Shown here in pieces: positions 25,022-26,886 of a stretch of DNA of 26,886 bases; positions within the stretch are counted from its first letter, which is position 1, and every line of letters starts with the position of its first letter. The stretch spans positions 1-26,886 of the forward strand of contig JAOTYS010000015.1 of the NCBI GenBank assembly GCA_029861795.1, in the 5' to 3' direction. The DNA comes from Gammaproteobacteria bacterium. Lineage in GTDB: Bacteria > Pseudomonadota > Gammaproteobacteria > Arenicellales > JAOTYS01. Below the pieces are notes generated by a model. The model made no database searches, was not told the origin of the DNA, and saw only the letters and a program-made list of their open reading frames with translations. The translations under genes and the position numbers were made by a program.

Positions 25022-26886
25022 TTAGTTGTAGAGAAGCCGGACGCGACCTTCGCCAACCACTTCATTTAGCTTTGCCACGGCGTCCCTACAAGCCTGTATG
25101 TTCCATTGTGAACCCATCGCTAGCCCAGCCTCAGCACCATTGGCACAATAGTGGATATACACCGGGCAAGACCCATCAGTGTATGGACGCAAAGCGGTTT
25201 CAAGTCTCTGCGTAAAGGCCTCATTTATTACCTCCGGTTCAATATCGATGATCAAACGCTTGGCAAAAGCCGCCTGAGCGTTTTCGATATCGTACACTTC
25301 CTCGGCACGCATCTGGTATCCGCCGGTGTAATCATCGACGCTTACCCTGCCACGCATCACCACTAAGTTATCGACGCGTAGGACATCTCGATTGTGAGCA
25401 TAGAGATCGGAGAACACGGCGACGTCTACACGAGCAGTCTGATCGTCAAGTGTCACGAACGCCATGCGCTCACCGCGCCGTGTGTTCCGTGTTCGCAATC
25501 CCGCTATTAGTCCGGCCACAACTACCAAGCGATCTTCACTGGTGTCAAGTTCCGCCAGGTTCCCTTTGACGAATTTGGCCAGAGTCTCTTGATAGCGATC
25601 CAAAGGGTGTCCTGTTAGATACAGTCCCAAGGTTTCTTTTTCACCTCTCAAGCGTTCTTCTTCGGACCATTCAGCCCGTGCCGTGGAGTGGGTTTGTTGT
25701 TCCGCTCGTGCTACGTCGACGCCAAACAGATCTGTTTGACCAACGTCTCTGTTTAGACCCTGTTGTCCGGCGGTCTCCAGGGCCAGTGGCAATATGAACA
25801 TCAATGTCGCCCGATTTTCACCGAATGCGTCTAACGCGCCGGATCGGATCAATGATTCAAGGACTCGTCGATTCACACGCTTTAAATCGATTCGTCCACA
25901 TAGGTCAAACAAATCCTTAAACTCGCCGTCCTGCCGGCGAGCTTCGACAATGACTTCGATGGCCGACTGTCCGATTCCTTTGATTGCACCCACGCCGTAG
26001 AGAATCTTATCCCCCGCTATTGGTACAAAGGCGTATTGGCACCGATTTATGTCTGGATGCCGCACTTCTATTCCGAGCTCGCGGCACTCCGCCAATAGCC
26101 GTACGATCTTATCTGTGTGTTCCATATCTGCGGACAGGGATGCGGCCATAAACGGCGCGGGGAAGTGGGTTTTGAGCCATGCCGTGTGATAACTAATCAA
26201 TGCATAAGCTGCTGAATGTGACTTGCCGAAACCATATCCTGCGAATCGTTCCATCAAATCGAAGATATAGCCGGCCACCTTGCTCTCCACGCCTCTTTCC
26301 TGTGCTCCTTTAAGAAATACCTCCCGCTGCAATGCCATCTCTGCAGGCTTCTTCTTGCCCATTGCCCTTCGCAGCAGGTCTGCGGAACCCAACGAATAGC
26401 CAGCCAGCACTTGGGCGATTTGCATAACCTGCTCCTGGTACAGGATTACACCGTATGTGGAACTCAGTATCGGTTCCAAGGCCGGATGCGGATACTCGAT
26501 CTTGATGCGACCGTGCTTGCGATTGACGAAGTCATCTATCATTCGCATGGGGCCTGGTCGGTATAGCGCCACTAACGCCACCAGATCGCCGAAGCGATCG
26601 GGTTGGAGACGTTGTATGACATCGCGCATGCCGCGGGATTCAAGCTGAAACAATGCGGTTGTGCGCCCTGATTTGATCAGGGAATAGGTGCTGGGATCCT
26701 CAGTGTCGATGGCCTCCAGCTTGATGTCTGCCTTGATCCCTCCGAATCCGGAGTTAATCGTTTTTATGGTCTTATCGATAATCGTTAGCGTGCGCAATCC
26801 AAGAAAATCAAACTTGACTAATCCGATTCTCTCTAGATCATCCTTGTCTAATTGGGTCACCAATACATTGCCGCTTTGTTCACAAT
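25022..26886 (-). CDS. dnaE: DNA polymerase III alpha subunit, C-terminal part (5' end outside the window)
   Basis: DnaE is the replicative polymerase. The frame is open to the right edge (about 620 residues visible, roughly E. coli residue 540 to the end), so no start codon is assigned. The third catalytic aspartate lies in GLVKFDFLGLRTL; the fingers segment LVALVALYRPGPMRMIDDFV, GVILYQEQVMQIA and FAGYGFGKSHSAAYALISYH follow. Next come the helix-hairpin-helix region (YGVGAIKGIGQSAIEVIVEA), a beta-clamp-binding motif QTDLF and the OB domain (GERMAFVTLDDQTARVDVAV). The two upstream catalytic aspartates and the PHP domain are not in the window. The order dnaE-accA is conserved in gammaproteobacteria. 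Confidence 0.97.
   Translation of the reverse strand, partial: CEQSGNVLVTQLDKDDLERIGLVKFDFLGLRTLTIIDKTIKTINSGFGGIKADIKLEAIDTEDPSTYSLIKSGRTTALFQLESRGMRDVIQRLQPDRFGDLVALVALYRPGPMRMIDDFVNRKHGRIKIEYPHPALEPILSSTYGVILYQEQVMQIAQVLAGYSLGSADLLRRAMGKKKPAEMALQREVFLKGAQERGVESKVAGYIFDLMERFAGYGFGKSHSAAYALISYHTAWLKTHFPAPFMAASLSADMEHTDKIVRLLAECRELGIEVRHPDINRCQYAFVPIAGDKILYGVGAIKGIGQSAIEVIVEARRQDGEFKDLFDLCGRIDLKRVNRRVLESLIRSGALDAFGENRATLMFILPLALETAGQQGLNRDVGQTDLFGVDVARAEQQTHSTARAEWSEEERLRGEKETLGLYLTGHPLDRYQETLAKFVKGNLAELDTSEDRLVVVAGLIAGLRTRNTRRGERMAFVTLDDQTARVDVAVFSDLYAHNRDVLRVDNLVVMRGRVSVDDYTGGYQMRAEEVYDIENAQAAFAKRLIIDIEPEVINEAFTQRLETALRPYTDGSCPVYIHYCANGAEAGLAMGSQWNIQACRDAVAKLNEVVGEGRVRLLYN

Overview
This 26.9 kb window is a gene-dense piece of a gammaproteobacterial chromosome, entirely core metabolism and housekeeping. 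I see no tRNA, rRNA, CRISPR array, insertion sequence or prophage gene. The class is suggested by three conserved neighbourhoods: rpoE-rseA-rseB-mucD beside divergent nadB; lepA-lepB-DUF4845-rnc-era-recO-pdxJ; and accA-tilS-pyrG-kdsA-eno-ftsB downstream of dnaE. SdhE plus YgfX, YggX and YgfZ support the same placement. Several traits point to a deep-branching, non-enteric lineage, perhaps Chromatiales/Ectothiorhodospiraceae-like: a mitochondrial/alphaproteobacterial-type succinate dehydrogenase, an SDHAF4-like (DUF1674) protein, and a KdsA of the cysteine (metal-dependent) class. The genus cannot be named from this sequence.

Layout. 1-377 (-): A-type Fe-S carrier, cut by the left edge. 533-814 (+): yggX. 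835-6916 (-): the lepA, lepB, DUF4845, rnc, era, recO, pdxJ operon, with very tight junctions. 7028-10787 (-): envelope-stress locus rpoE, rseA, rseB, mucD, with a sigma-E-like promoter before rpoE and a strong intrinsic terminator after mucD. 10991-12646 (+): nadB, divergent from rpoE. 12632-16993 (-): succinate dehydrogenase operon in the order DUF1674/SDHAF4-like, sdhC, sdhD, sdhA, sdhB, sdhE, ygfX. 17167-18219 (+): ygfZ. 18249-24932 (-): accA, tilS, pyrG, kdsA, eno, ftsB. 25022-26886 (-): C-terminal part of dnaE, cut by the right edge.

How the genes work together. The sigma-E module (RpoE, anti-sigma RseA, RseB, periplasmic protease MucD) senses and answers envelope damage. It sits next to signal peptidase I and the ribosome/RNA factors LepA, RNase III and Era. 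The sdh operon appears to carry the whole enzyme plus two assembly factors for its flavoprotein subunit, SdhE and an SDHAF4-like protein. NadB, YggX, YgfZ and the A-type carrier all touch redox or Fe-S metabolism. The last block joins replication (dnaE), lipid precursor (accA), tRNA modification (tilS), CTP (pyrG), KDO (kdsA), glycolysis (eno) and division (ftsB).

The most unusual things seen are: a diverged 53-bp tandem duplication that shifts the reading frame at the 3' end of recO; the SDHAF4-like gene heading a mitochondrial-type sdh operon; an intrinsic terminator lying inside the lepA leader; a predicted hairpin over the pyrG ribosome-binding site; and a palindrome holding both stop codons of convergent nadB and ygfX. 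I found no convincing new multi-gene system.
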